From assembly GCF_001050035.1 (NCBI RefSeq), contig NZ_CVTA01000033.1, forward strand, positions 186,001 to 250,000: DNA of 64,000 nt, written 5' to 3'. The translations under genes were made by a program, and so were the position numbers. The notes under the pieces are model-generated. The model saw only the letters and a list, made by a program, of their open reading frames with translations, ran no database searches and was not told where the DNA came from. The stretch comes from Mycolicibacterium komanii. Its GTDB lineage: Bacteria > Actinomycetota > Actinomycetes > Mycobacteriales > Mycobacteriaceae. The stretch's first letter is position 1. Each line of letters starts with the position of its first letter. Positions 8,611-18,843 of the stretch are shown here, one piece after another.

Positions 8611-9441
8611 ATGGTTGAGGTAATTCTCGGCGGGGAGGCCGTCGCGGCGGGGTGGGTCACCCGCCATGTCCTGAGAACGTCGTACCGCAAGGTGTTTCGC
8701 GGCGTCTACGCCGCCAACGGCGGTGAGCTCACGCTTCGCGACCGCGCGATCGCGGCGTGGCTCGCGACCCGCCGCAAGGGGGTGATCGCCGGCCAGACGG
8801 CGGCGGCGCTGCACGGCGCGTCGTGGGTCGACGTCACGCAGCCGATCGAGGTGGCCGGCGCATCGTGTGGCCCGCAGGAGGGGTTGGCGCTGCGCACGGA
8901 GCGCATCGCCGACGACGAAATCACCCGCCTCGCGGGGCTTCCGGTGACGACGCGGGTGCGTACCGCGTACGACGTCGGGCGTCACCTCGACCGTGGGGAT
9001 GCGCTGGCACGGCTGGACGCGCTGATGTGGGACCGGCCGTTCTCGGTCGACGACGTGGCGGAGTTGGCACGTCGGTATCCCCGCGCGCCGGGCAGCAGGC
9101 AGCTACGCGAACTGCTGACGCTGGTCGACGGCGGAGCGGCGACGCCTGACCAGAGCCGCGCGCGGCTGGCGCTGATCGACGCGGGTTGTCCACGCCCGCA
9201 GACTCAGCTCCCGGTCCTGGTCGGGTCGCAGCCGGTCGCGTATCTCGACATCGGCTGGCCGGAATACCGCGTCGCGGTGGTTTGCGGGGCCGAAGACGTT
9301 GCGCGGCAGCGGATGTTGGAGAGCCTGGGGTGGATCGTGGTCCGGGTCGGCGACGGCGAGCGACCCGAGGCGTGGTTGGCGCGGGTCGAGGCGGCGCTGG
9401 CGTGCCGGGGTTGCTTCGTGGAGACGACGGCCGCGGCCTGA
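8611..9441 (+). CDS. DUF559/AbiEi-type protein with degenerate nuclease motif
   Basis: The 276-residue protein has the same layout as the pseudogene at 106-964: an AbiEi-like N-terminal region (RTSYRKVFRGVYAANGG), the segment RAIAAWLATRRKGVIAGQTA, then VRTAYDVGRHLDRGDALARLDAL, then the DUF559-like end (LESLGWIVVRVGDGERPEAWL). The expected catalytic stretch is replaced: the pseudogene relative reads GIEYDGPH followed by a basic segment, while here the matching position is RVAVVCGAEDVARQRML, which is shorter and lacks the YDG...H residues. The reading frame is intact, so it may be expressed as a non-catalytic protein. No cognate antitoxin or toxin partner is adjacent. The ATG start has no strong ribosome site. 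Confidence 0.75.
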   Translation: MVEVILGGEAVAAGWVTRHVLRTSYRKVFRGVYAANGGELTLRDRAIAAWLATRRKGVIAGQTAAALHGASWVDVTQPIEVAGASCGPQEGLALRTERIADDEITRLAGLPVTTRVRTAYDVGRHLDRGDALARLDALMWDRPFSVDDVAELARRYPRAPGSRQLRELLTLVDGGAATPDQSRARLALIDAGCPRPQTQLPVLVGSQPVAYLDIGWPEYRVAVVCGAEDVARQRMLESLGWIVVRVGDGERPEAWLARVEAALACRGCFVETTAAA

Positions 9442-9446
9442 TCCGG

Positions 9447-10163
9447 TCAGGCGCGTCGCGGTGCGGCCAGGCGCTCGCGCCGAAGCTGTTCCACCTCTTC
9501 GATTTCCAGCGGCGCCAACTCGCCGACGACGCGGCTGAGCAGGTGGTCGGCCAGCTCTGGGTTGCGGGCCAGGCACGGCCCGTGCAGGTAGGTGGCGACG
9601 ACGCTGCCTTGCACCGCACCGTCGAAGCCGTCGCCGGCGCGGTTGCCCGCACCGCCGACGACTTTTGCCAGCGGTCGCGCGTCAACGCCGAGAACCGTTC
9701 CGCCGCGGTGGTTTTCGAATCCAGTGAGCCGCTGCGAGAGCCCGTTCAGCAGCGGCTGGGAGACCACCTCGCCGATCGTGCGCTTGTCCTGCGGTGAGGT
9801 CGTGACGTCGAGGAGGCCGACGCCGTCGACGCGTTCGCCCGACGATGTCTCGTACCAGTGGCCGAGCACCTGGATGGCCGCGCAGATCGCCAGCACCGGC
9901 GCACCACGGGCCGCGGCCTGCTGCAACCCCGGATAGCGCAACAGGTGCTTGGTGGCCAGGCGCTGCGCGTAGTCCTCCGCCCCGCCGAGCGTGTACAGGT
10001 CGAGTTCCGCGGGCACCGGGTCGTTCAGGGTGATCTCGACGATCTCGGCGTCAAACCCCCGAAGCCGCAGCCGTTGTCGCAACACGACGGCGTTGCCGCC
10101 GTCACCGTAGGTTCCCATCACATCGGGCAGGACCAACCCGACACGCACCGTCGACTCAGGCAC
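9447..10163 (-). CDS. gatD: Lipid II isoglutaminyl synthase, glutaminase subunit GatD
   Basis: GatD supplies ammonia from glutamine to MurT, which amidates D-Glu of the peptidoglycan stem peptide. The 238-residue class I glutamine amidotransferase (CobB/CobQ-like) has its nucleophile at C94 in LAICAAIQVLG and the catalytic His at about 194 in TYLHGP. Its start overlaps the murT 3' end by 8 nt, which fits a stoichiometric heterodimer. Older annotation as cobyric acid synthase CobQ2 (Rv3713) reflects the fold, not the role; no cobalamin genes are nearby. Confidence 0.92.
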   Translation of the reverse strand: MPESTVRVGLVLPDVMGTYGDGGNAVVLRQRLRLRGFDAEIVEITLNDPVPAELDLYTLGGAEDYAQRLATKHLLRYPGLQQAAARGAPVLAICAAIQVLGHWYETSSGERVDGVGLLDVTTSPQDKRTIGEVVSQPLLNGLSQRLTGFENHRGGTVLGVDARPLAKVVGGAGNRAGDGFDGAVQGSVVATYLHGPCLARNPELADHLLSRVVGELAPLEIEEVEQLRRERLAAPRRA

Positions 10164-11397
10164 CGCGACGCTCCAAGACCCGGTTCAACTGAAGGAAGGC
10201 GGTGTAGTTGGCGATCACCTCGACGTGCCCGGGCGGACACGACGCGATCGCCGCCAGGGTGTCGTGCACCAGCGTGTGCTCCACACCGGCGTAGCCCAGC
10301 CGCACCGCGAGGTCGGTACCGCGTTCGCCGGCGGCCACGACGTGGGTGTCCTCGAAGTGCTCGAACCGCACATCCCACAACCACGACAGGTCCTCGCCGT
10401 CGGGTACCTGGCCGTTGACCGAGATCACCACGCCCGCACCGTGTTTGTCGACCATCGACAACGCTTCCTGCCAGCCCGCCGGGTTCTTCGCCAGCAGCAC
10501 CCGCGCGGTGTGTTCACCGAGGCGCACGGTGCGGTAGCGTCCGGCGACCTCGTCGACACCCGACACGGCAGCCACCGCGGCCGCCGGGTCGGCGCCCATC
10601 GCGACCGCCGCCGCCACGGCCTGCGTGGCGTTGCCGCGGTTGACGGCGCCGGGCAGCGACAGTGTCATCGGCAGCGAAAAGCCGTCCGGGCCATAGATGT
10701 TCGTGTCGTCGAACCACCAGTGCGGGGTGGGGCGTTTGAAATCGGTTCCGGTGGAACGCCAGTCGTGACTCTTGCCGCCGTCGCGCAGGATGATCTCGCC
10801 GGACCGGGGGCAGCTGACCGAGTCGTTGGCCCAGCTTCCGCCCGCGGCCACCCACACCACGTTGAGGCTGTCGTATGCCGCCGAGGTCATCAACACGTCG
10901 TCACAGTTCGCGATGACAATTGCCGACGGGTGGCGGGCCAGGCCCGCGCGCAGGGTGCGCTCGATGTGGTTGATCTCGCCGACGCGGTCCAGCTGATCGC
11001 GCGACAGGTTCAGCAGCACGACCACCCGAGGGTCGACCGCGTCGGCCACGTGCGGGACGTGCATCTCGTCGACCTCGAGCGCGGCCAGCGGCGCCTCCCG
11101 GGCACCGGCCAGCGCGGCGACCAGGCCGGCGTCCATGTTGGCGCCGGTGTCGTTGGTGGCGACGTCGGCGATCGTGCGCAGCGCGGCGGCGACCATCCGG
11201 GTGGTCGTCGACTTGCCGTTGGTTCCGGTGACCACGACGGTGCGGCGGCCCGCGCCGAGCTGGCCCAGCAGCGACTTGTCCAGCGCCAGCGCGACCAGCC
11301 CGCCGATCATCGCGCCGGCACCGCGCCCGGTGACCCGCGACGCCCAGCGGGCGCTTGCACCGGCCGCGAGGGCGAGCCGTCCACGTGTCGTGACCAT
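10156..11397 (-). CDS. murT: Lipid II isoglutaminyl synthase, Mur ligase subunit MurT
   Basis: This is a 413-residue Mur-ligase family ATPase with the P-loop GTNGKST at about 58-64, a central domain (LEVDEMHVPHVADAVDPRVV, NLSRDQLDRVGEI) and a C-terminal DUF1727 domain (LAKNPAGWQEAL). It activates D-isoglutamate of lipid II for amidation with ammonia from GatD. Characterised MurT proteins carry a four-cysteine zinc ribbon in the middle; here only one cysteine is visible at that place (VSCPRSGEIIL) and the later part reads HDWRSTGTDF, so the ribbon looks degenerate. ATG 11397 lies exactly 7 nt after TAAACT, suggesting a leaderless murT-gatD transcript. Confidence 0.92.
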   Translation of the reverse strand: MVTTRGRLALAAGASARWASRVTGRGAGAMIGGLVALALDKSLLGQLGAGRRTVVVTGTNGKSTTTRMVAAALRTIADVATNDTGANMDAGLVAALAGAREAPLAALEVDEMHVPHVADAVDPRVVVLLNLSRDQLDRVGEINHIERTLRAGLARHPSAIVIANCDDVLMTSAAYDSLNVVWVAAGGSWANDSVSCPRSGEIILRDGGKSHDWRSTGTDFKRPTPHWWFDDTNIYGPDGFSLPMTLSLPGAVNRGNATQAVAAAVAMGADPAAAVAAVSGVDEVAGRYRTVRLGEHTARVLLAKNPAGWQEALSMVDKHGAGVVISVNGQVPDGEDLSWLWDVRFEHFEDTHVVAAGERGTDLAVRLGYAGVEHTLVHDTLAAIASCPPGHVEVIANYTAFLQLNRVLERRGA

Positions 11398-11404
11398 CCC
11401 CGGC

Positions 11405-11410
11405 AGTTTA
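11405..11410 (-). promoter_or_regulatory. Candidate -10 element for leaderless murT-gatD
   Basis: On the minus strand the hexamer TAAACT is followed by seven bases and then the ATG of murT. No other plausible start or ribosome site intervenes. Confidence 0.55.
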
Positions 11411-11469
11411 GGTAGCCGACACGCTGACGGGCGATTCGGCGAGGTCCCGTCTTTGTCACACCACCGTGC

Positions 11470-11475
11470 GATCCT
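11470..11475 (+). promoter_or_regulatory. Weak candidate -10 element for the dnaQ-like gene
   Basis: GATCCT has the A2 and T6 of a -10 element and ends 6 nt before GTG 11482. It is weaker than the other leaderless candidates in this window. Confidence 0.3.
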
Positions 11476-11481
11476 GACGAA

Positions 11482-12522
11482 GTGGGCCAGACGGACGCCG
11501 GATTTCGCCGGCCGGGCGGCTCTGAAGCCGAAGATCGGCCGGACTGGGGCCGGCCGGCCGAGCACGCCGGACCGGGCTGGGCCGTCGTCGACGTGGAGAC
11601 CTCGGGCTTCCGGCCGGGCCAGGCCCGTATCGTCAGCATCGCCGCACTCGCCCTCGGCGACGACGGCAACGTCGAGGAAAGCCTGTACACCCTGCTCAAC
11701 CCGGGTGTCGACCCCGGCCCGACCCACGTGCACGGCCTGACGGCGGACATGCTGGAGGGCCAGCCCACGTTCGCCGACATCGTCGACCACCTCGTCGAAC
11801 TGCTCGCCGGTCGCACCCTCGTCGCGCACAACGTCGGGTTCGACTACGCGTTCCTGGCCGCCGAGGCCGAACTGGTCAGCCGCGAGCTGCCGACCGACTC
11901 CGTGATGTGCACGGTTGAGTTGGCGCGCAGGCTCGACCTGGGCACCGAGAACCTGCGGCTGGAGACGCTGGCCGCGCACTGGGGGATCAGTCAGATCCGC
12001 CCGCATGACGCGCTCGACGACGCCATGGTGCTCGCCCAGATCCTCAAACCGGTTTTGGTGCGGGCCCGCGAACGCAAGGTGTGGCTGCCGGTGCATCCGG
12101 TGTCGCGCCGGCGCTGGCCCAACGGCGTCGTCACCCACGACGAGCTGCGCCCGTTGAAGGCGGTCGCGTCGCGGCTGCCGTGCCCGTACGTGAACCCGGG
12201 CCGATTCGTGTCCGGCCGGCCGCTGGTGCAGGGTATGCGCATCGCGCTGTCGGCGGAGGTGGAGCGCACCCACGAAGAGCTGATCGAACGGATCCTGCAC
12301 GCCGGGCTGGCCTACACCGACACCGTCGACCGCGAGACCTCGCTGGTCATCTGCAACGACGCCGACCCGGTGCAGGGCAAGGGGTACCAGGCCAAGGAGC
12401 TGGGGGTCCCGCTGGTCCCCGACACCGAGTTCATGAGCGCACTCGCAAACGTCGTCGGCGGCACCGGCATCGAGGAGTTCACCGACAGCAGCCTTGCCGG
12501 CGACCAGTTCGCTCTGTTCTGA
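11482..12522 (+). CDS. DEDDh 3'-5' exonuclease with C-terminal BRCT domain (DnaQ-like, Rv3711c type)
   Basis: The 346-residue protein has the DEDDh active site: Asp and Glu in VVDVETSG (about 35-42), Asp in HNVGFDYAFL (about 118) and the HxxxxD pair in HDALDDA (about 175). A middle linker is followed by a BRCT domain (GMRIALSAEVERTHEELIER ... LVICNDADP ... KGYQAKELG). It resembles the epsilon proofreading subunit, but mycobacteria proofread with the PHP domain of DnaE1, so this is more likely an accessory repair exonuclease. GTG 11482 gives a disordered N-terminal tail of about 30 residues. The stop TGA directly abuts the ATG of the next small membrane protein. Confidence 0.88.
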   Translation: MGQTDAGFRRPGGSEAEDRPDWGRPAEHAGPGWAVVDVETSGFRPGQARIVSIAALALGDDGNVEESLYTLLNPGVDPGPTHVHGLTADMLEGQPTFADIVDHLVELLAGRTLVAHNVGFDYAFLAAEAELVSRELPTDSVMCTVELARRLDLGTENLRLETLAAHWGISQIRPHDALDDAMVLAQILKPVLVRARERKVWLPVHPVSRRRWPNGVVTHDELRPLKAVASRLPCPYVNPGRFVSGRPLVQGMRIALSAEVERTHEELIERILHAGLAYTDTVDRETSLVICNDADPVQGKGYQAKELGVPLVPDTEFMSALANVVGGTGIEEFTDSSLAGDQFALF

Positions 12523-12828
12523 ATGGCAGACCATCACATCGTCCTGGTGGACGTGGCCACCGCGTCGGCGCTCGCGCAGGTCCTGCCGGTGCTGCTGCTC
12601 ACCCTGACCGTCGAACTGAGAAGGACGCAGCTGCACCGGACCCAGCCCCGGTTGCTGCTCGGCGCGCTGTTCCTGGTGTTCGGTGTCGTCGAGACGGTCC
12701 TCGTGCTCTCGATCGACGGCTCGCTGATCCCGTTCCAGTGGTTCGATCTGGTGTCCGCGCTGGTGATCCTGGGTCTTCTCGCGATCATCTTCTGGATGTC
12801 GCTGGTCGACTCGCCCAGCCGCGACTGA
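12523..12828 (+). CDS. Small membrane protein, unknown function
   Basis: The 101-residue protein is not recognised. Three hydrophobic segments are visible (about 12-30, 46-64 and 74-93), separated by a basic loop (LRRTQLHRTQPR), and it has a short charged C-terminus (DSPSRD). Its ATG follows the exonuclease stop codon without a gap (TGAATG), so it is probably made by re-initiating ribosomes from the same mRNA. A strong hairpin follows 9 nt after its stop. Confidence 0.7.
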   Translation: MADHHIVLVDVATASALAQVLPVLLLTLTVELRRTQLHRTQPRLLLGALFLVFGVVETVLVLSIDGSLIPFQWFDLVSALVILGLLAIIFWMSLVDSPSRD

Positions 12829-12836
12829 CCCAGGCG

Positions 12837-12887
12837 GCCGCGGTGAAGCCGGGGCGCTCGATACGAGGCCGCCGGCTTCACCACGGC
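12837..12887. terminator. Strong hairpin after the dnaQ-like operon
   Basis: The arms GCCGCGGTGAAGCCGG (12837-12852) and CCGGCTTCACCACGGC (12872-12887) pair over 16 positions with one mismatch, around a 19-nt loop. There is no T-run, as is usual for mycobacterial terminators. The remaining stretch to 13023 has no convincing gene; it holds a second small hairpin (CCGGTCTTGTGAACCGG, around 12978). Confidence 0.6.
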
Positions 12888-13023
12888 GCCGGGAGGAAGG
12901 ACGAACTTCAGCAGACCGCTGCGCGGGGGTGTGCTCAGCAATCTCACCCTCGGGCCCCTGCGCGCCGCACGGGATGGCGCCGGTCTTGTGAACCGGCCGC
13001 AGACTGCCTTCCTCAGATCGGGG

Positions 13024-14913
<1,890 letters not shown>

Positions 14914-14929
<16 letters not shown>

Positions 14930-14964
14930 CTGCCGAGAAGGAGCACCCGCTGCACGTTGGTCAC
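14914..14964 (-). CDS. leuL: leuA leader peptide (LeuL type)
   Basis: This is a 16-codon frame from GTG 14964 to TGA 14914-14916, reading MTNVQRVLLLGSRDGV. The run Val-Leu-Leu-Leu is the sensor for branched-chain aminoacyl-tRNA, as in other actinobacterial leuA leaders. GGGAG lies 4 nt upstream of the GTG as a short-spaced ribosome site. The coding sequence ends inside the attenuator hairpin. Confidence 0.75.
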
Positions 14965-15008
14965 TGTACTCCCGGGCGCGGCGCCTCACAAAATGTGGTC
15001 CTGGGGGA

Positions 15009-15656
15009 TCAGACCTGCGAGTCCGGGAACGCGATCACCGACAGGAATCGGATCGGCAGCTCGATCAGGTCGACCGGCCCGTGTGCGCCCTCCCCGTCGA
15101 ACTGCAGGGAATCGCCGGGATGCAGGCGATACACCGACCGGCTGTGGCTGTAGTCCATGACGCCCTCGAGGACGTAGATGAACTCGGTGCCGGGGTGCTG
15201 GAACAGGGGATACGTCTGGCTCTTCTCCGACAGCGTGACCTGCAGGCATTCCAGCCGCTTGTGTTCACCGCGCAGCGAGCCGAGCAGCTGGTACTCGTGG
15301 CCCTCGCGGGTGCCCTCGCGCACGATGCGCGCTCCGGTGCCCGCCTTGACGAACGCGGCAGGGCGTTCGACGTCCGCGCCGCGGAACAGGCTCGTGACCG
15401 GCACGTCGAGGCCGGTCGCCAGGAGCGCCAGCGTGCTCAGGCTGCACGACGTCTGCGCGTTCTCGATCTTGCTCATCATCGCCTTGGAGATGCCGACCCG
15501 TGCCGCCATCTCGGCGACAGTGAGCCCCTGCTGCAGACGGATCTGCCGGACGTTGCGCCCGATGGCCGCCTCGATCTCGAGCTCCTCGACAGGCGCCTGC
15601 GGATCGCGGTCGCGAGCGGTGCCGGATCTGTTGCGGAGCAGCGGTACGTCAGACAT
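15009..15656 (-). CDS. XRE-family regulator with C-terminal cupin domain
   Basis: The 215-residue regulator has an N-terminal helix-turn-helix (about 30-88: IGRNVRQIRLQQGLTVAEMA, VGISKAMMSKIENAQTS) and a cupin sensor domain (about 110-205: LFQHPGTEFIYVLEGVMDYS, YRLHPGDSLQFDGEGAHGP). The layout matches PuuR/SutR-type regulators of amine, sulfur or amino-acid pathways, in which the cupin binds the effector. It is the last gene of the leftward amine/glutamate block, 15 nt after the flavin oxidase gene, and is its likely local regulator. The target operator is not identified. Confidence 0.88.
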   Translation of the reverse strand: MSDVPLLRNRSGTARDRDPQAPVEELEIEAAIGRNVRQIRLQQGLTVAEMAARVGISKAMMSKIENAQTSCSLSTLALLATGLDVPVTSLFRGADVERPAAFVKAGTGARIVREGTREGHEYQLLGSLRGEHKRLECLQVTLSEKSQTYPLFQHPGTEFIYVLEGVMDYSHSRSVYRLHPGDSLQFDGEGAHGPVDLIELPIRFLSVIAFPDSQV

Positions 15657-15671
15657 GTTTCCTGTCAGGAA

Positions 15672-16856
15672 TCATCGCATCTGGCCTGCCCCGACATATG
15701 GATGCGGGCTCCTCAGCAGGTCGCCGTCGGCGAAGCGCGACAAGCGAAAGTCGGTCGCGGGGATCCGCGGATCGCTGCTGCGGCCGTCGACCACCAGGTC
15801 GGCGACGAGCCGGCCGACGGCAGGCGCGATCTTGAAGCCGTGCCCGCTGAACCCGGCCGCCACCACCAATCCGTCGACTCCCGTGGCGCTGATCACCGGA
15901 TTCCAGTCGGGGGTGGCGTCGTAGCAGCCCGCGTAGCTGCCCGTGATGGCCGCGTCGGGGAAGCCCGGGAACCGGGTCCCGACCCGGTCGACGGTCAGGT
16001 CGACGAACGCCTCCGACGCGCGGTTGGAGTACGCGTCGGGGTCGGCGTCCTCGGGGTCGGACAGGTCGCTGTTGCCGAACAGGATCTCGCCGCCCAACTC
16101 CGGGCGCACGTACTGCAGCGAGACCAGATCGGAGAACACCGGCACCGGCCCGACGTCCACGCCGGGGGAGATCAGCACGATCTGTTCGCGCACCACCCGG
16201 ATCGGCACGTCGACGCCGTACGGCGTGAGGAACGGCCGCGTCCAGACGCCGGTCGCGACGACGACGCTGCCCGCCGACACCGTGTCGCCGTCGGCGGTCC
16301 GCACGCCGGTCACGCGGTCTCCGTCGAGCACCAACCCGGCCGCCGCGACACCCTGCCGGATCCGCACGCCCGCAGCCCGCGCCGACGCCGCGAACGCCTG
16401 CGCGGTCTGGTACGCGTCACCGTATCCGCCGCGGGACTCCCAGCCGAACGCGGCGAACGGCGAAAGGTCGGCCCACGGCCACATCCGCGCGACCTCGCCG
16501 GCGTCGATCTCCTCGGTCTGCACCCCGACGGCGCGTTGTGCCGCAAGGCTTTCGCGCAGTGCGCTGACGTCCTGCGCACCGACGCCGACGACGTAGCCGG
16601 TCTGCCGGAAACCGATGTCGCCGCCAAAGATCTCCTCGGCTTTCTCGAACACCTCCAGCCCCGCGGTGGCCATTGCCGCCAGCGAGCTGACCCCGTAATG
16701 GCAGCGGACGATGCCGCTCGACTTGCCGGTCATTCCGGCGGCGACGGTATTGCGTTCCAGCACAACGACGTCGGTGACGCCACGCTGGCTCAACGCCCAC
16801 GCTGCGGCGGCGCCCTCGATGCCGCCACCGATGATCACCACATCCGCCGTGGTCAC
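15672..16856 (-). CDS. FAD-dependent amine oxidoreductase (DAO / sarcosine oxidase beta-like)
   Basis: The 394-residue protein has the dinucleotide motif DVVIIGGGIEGAAAAWALS (G10, G12, G15), the DAO-family middle (GKSSGIVRCHYG, FRQTGYVVGVG) and the FAD-contacting C-terminus (VAAGFSGHGFKIAPAVGRLV). Relatives oxidise N-methyl or other amines of amino-acid-like substrates (sarcosine, N-methylglutamate, gamma-glutamyl-putrescine). GTG 16856 overlaps the upstream stop as GTGA, so it is coupled to the glutamate-synthase-like subunit. Its place after a gamma-glutamyl ligase and split glutamate synthase suggests it oxidises a product of that route; the exact substrate cannot be read from sequence. 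Confidence 0.85.
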   Translation of the reverse strand: MTTADVVIIGGGIEGAAAAWALSQRGVTDVVVLERNTVAAGMTGKSSGIVRCHYGVSSLAAMATAGLEVFEKAEEIFGGDIGFRQTGYVVGVGAQDVSALRESLAAQRAVGVQTEEIDAGEVARMWPWADLSPFAAFGWESRGGYGDAYQTAQAFAASARAAGVRIRQGVAAAGLVLDGDRVTGVRTADGDTVSAGSVVVATGVWTRPFLTPYGVDVPIRVVREQIVLISPGVDVGPVPVFSDLVSLQYVRPELGGEILFGNSDLSDPEDADPDAYSNRASEAFVDLTVDRVGTRFPGFPDAAITGSYAGCYDATPDWNPVISATGVDGLVVAAGFSGHGFKIAPAVGRLVADLVVDGRSSDPRIPATDFRLSRFADGDLLRSPHPYVGAGQMR

Positions 16857-18160
16857 GAGCCGGGGATCCAGTTCGTGCCCGCCAGCGGGACGCGTGCCAT
16901 CGCGGCCGCCTCGATCGTGACGGCGACCAGGTCTTCCGGCTCGAGGTGGCACACGTGGGCTTTACCGCATGCCCGCGCGATCGTCTGCGCCTCCATCGTC
17001 AGCACCCGCAGATAGTTGGCCAGTCGACGGCCACCCTCGACCGGATCGAACCGCGCCGCCAACTCAGGGTCCTGCGTGCTGATGCCCGCCGGGTCGGTGC
17101 CGTCCTGTAAGTCGTCGAAGAAGCCGGCGGCGCTGCCGAGTTTCTCGTACTCGGCCGCGTAGCGAGGGTGGTTGTCGCCCAACGCGATCAGAGCGGCGGT
17201 GCCGATGGCCACCGCGTCGGCGCCCAACGCGAGCGCCTTGGCGACGTCGGCACCGGTGCGGATGCCGCCCGACACGATCAGCTGTACGCGACGATGCACC
17301 CCGAGTTCCTGAAGCGCCCGCACCGCCTCCGGCAGAGCGGCCAGCGTCGGGATGCCGACGTGTTCGATGAACACCTCCTGGGTGGCCGCGGTGCCGCCCT
17401 GCATCCCGTCGACGACGACCACGTCGGCGCCGGCGTGCACCGCGAGCTTGACGTCGTAGTAGGTGCGGGTGGCGCCGACCTTGACGTAGATCGGCTTCTC
17501 CCAGTCGGTGAGCTCGCGCAACTCGTTGATCTTGATGGTCAGGTCGTCCGGGCCGGTCCAATCCGGATGCCGGCACGCCGAGCGCTGGTCGATGCCCTCG
17601 GGCAGGGTGCGCATGGCCGCGACGCGCGGTGAGATCTTCTGGCCCAACAGCATTCCGCCGCCGCCGGGCTTGGCGCCCTGGCCGAGCACCACCTCGATCG
17701 CGTCCGCCTTGCGCAGGTCGTCGGGGTTCATGCCGTACCGCGACGGAAGGTACTGGTAGACCAGGTACTTGCTCTGGCCGCGCTCCTCGGGGGTCATCCC
17801 GCCGTCGCCGGTGGTGGTCGACGTGCCGACCTCGCTGGCGCCGCGGCCGAGCGCCTCCTTGGCGGGTCCGCTCAGCGCGCCGAACGACATCCCGGCGATC
17901 GTGACCGGGATGTCCAGGTGCAGCGGATGTTTGGCGTGGCGGTCACCGAGCACCACGTCGGTACCGCACCGTTCGCGGTATCCCTCCAGCGGATAACGCG
18001 ACATCGACGCGCCGAGGAACAAGAGGTCGTCGAAGTGCGGCAGCGGTCGCTTGGCGCCCCAGCCGCGGATGTCGTAGATGCCGGTTTCGGCCGCGCGCTG
18101 GATGGCGGCGATCGTGGTGCGGTCGAAGGTCGCGGATTCGCGAAGGGCCCAGGTGTTCAT
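16853..18160 (-). CDS. glxD: FMN-binding glutamate synthase-like large subunit (GlxD / MgsC type)
   Basis: The 435-residue protein corresponds to the central and FMN domains of the glutamate synthase large chain, without the amidotransferase part. Markers are MSFGALSGPAKEALGRGASE, GTSTTTGDGGMTPEER, GQGAKPGGGGMLLGQKI and the FMN barrel end IVSGGIRTGADVAKALALGADAVAIGTA. Residues matching the 3Fe-4S cysteines lie near the C-terminus (RACGKAHVCHLEPEDL), but the spacing is incomplete. With GlxB and GlxC it would form a three-part glutamate- or N-methylglutamate-forming synthase. Its ATG overlaps the glxC stop as TGATG. Confidence 0.85.
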   Translation of the reverse strand: MNTWALRESATFDRTTIAAIQRAAETGIYDIRGWGAKRPLPHFDDLLFLGASMSRYPLEGYRERCGTDVVLGDRHAKHPLHLDIPVTIAGMSFGALSGPAKEALGRGASEVGTSTTTGDGGMTPEERGQSKYLVYQYLPSRYGMNPDDLRKADAIEVVLGQGAKPGGGGMLLGQKISPRVAAMRTLPEGIDQRSACRHPDWTGPDDLTIKINELRELTDWEKPIYVKVGATRTYYDVKLAVHAGADVVVVDGMQGGTAATQEVFIEHVGIPTLAALPEAVRALQELGVHRRVQLIVSGGIRTGADVAKALALGADAVAIGTAALIALGDNHPRYAAEYEKLGSAAGFFDDLQDGTDPAGISTQDPELAARFDPVEGGRRLANYLRVLTMEAQTIARACGKAHVCHLEPEDLVAVTIEAAAMARVPLAGTNWIPGS

Positions 18161-18843
18161 CAGTAGCTCGATGCGTTGTCGATGTGGAAGTGGTAGAGCG
18201 AGCGCGCCGACCCGTAGCGGGTGTACGCGTCGGTGTCGTCGTCGAATCCGGCGGCGGCCAACAGCTCTCGCAGCTCCCGGTGGTGTTCGGGCCGCATCGG
18301 CTTGGCGATGCAGTCGGCGCCGAGCGATCTGACCTCGCCGCGCACGTAGATCCGCGCCTCGTAGATCGAGTCCCCGAGCGCTTCACCGGCGTTCCCGCGC
18401 ACGACGAGGCGGCCCGCCTGCGCCATGAACGCACTCATGTGGCCGATGTCGCCGCCCACCACGATGTCCACCCCTTTCATCGAGATGCCGCACCGCGCGG
18501 CGGCGTTGCCGTCGATGACCAGAAGGCCACCGTGCGCCGTCGCGCCCGCCGACTGCGAGGCGTCGCCTCTGACGTGGACGACGCCGCTCATCATGTTCTC
18601 GGCGACGCCGGTGCCCGCATTGCCGTTGATGGTCACCTCGGCCTGCTGGTTCATGCCCGCGGCGTAGTAACCGACGTGGCCGTCGATGGTCACCCGTACG
18701 GGCGCGTCGAGGCCGACCGCGACATTGTGCGCCCCTGCGGGATTGGCGATCACGAAGTCACCGGCCAGCCCCGGCGCGTGCAGGGCCGCGTTGACCTCCC
18801 GCAGGGAGGTGGTGGCCAGGTCGTATCCCACTAGCGTGTCCAT
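18160..18843 (-). CDS. glxC: Glutamate synthase alpha-helix (GltB C-terminal type) subunit (GlxC / MgsB type)
   Basis: The 227-residue protein matches the right-handed beta-helix (GXGXG) domain of glutamate synthase: repeats such as INGNAGTGVAENMMSGVVHV, VRGDASQSAGATAHGGLLVI and VRGNAGEALGDSIYEARIYV stack regularly. In the full-length enzyme this domain is structural and lines the ammonia route. Its start overlaps the glxB 3' end by 13 nt and its stop overlaps the glxD start, so the three parts are tightly coupled and presumably assemble in equal amounts. Confidence 0.87.
   Translation of the reverse strand: MDTLVGYDLATTSLREVNAALHAPGLAGDFVIANPAGAHNVAVGLDAPVRVTIDGHVGYYAAGMNQQAEVTINGNAGTGVAENMMSGVVHVRGDASQSAGATAHGGLLVIDGNAAARCGISMKGVDIVVGGDIGHMSAFMAQAGRLVVRGNAGEALGDSIYEARIYVRGEVRSLGADCIAKPMRPEHHRELRELLAAAGFDDDTDAYTRYGSARSLYHFHIDNASSY

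Noticed and set aside
9447..10163. Cobyric acid synthase assignment (CobQ2)
   Set aside because: The pairing with murT and the short class I amidotransferase length fit GatD; no cobalamin genes are present.
11398..12636. Upstream extension of the murT frame over the dnaQ-like gene
   Set aside because: The Mur ligase N-terminus is complete from ATG 11397 with a leaderless promoter; the extension only mirrors the exonuclease gene on the other strand.
12888..13023. Possible gene remnant on the minus strand downstream of leuA
   Set aside because: A few readable residues (LLKFVLPPGAVVKP) are not followed by a family pattern and no start is present; recorded only as non-coding.
16961..17020. Missing iron-sulfur cysteines as proof of an inactive glutamate synthase
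   Set aside because: Only part of the expected spacing could be judged by eye (RACGKAHVC); without an alignment inactivity cannot be claimed.
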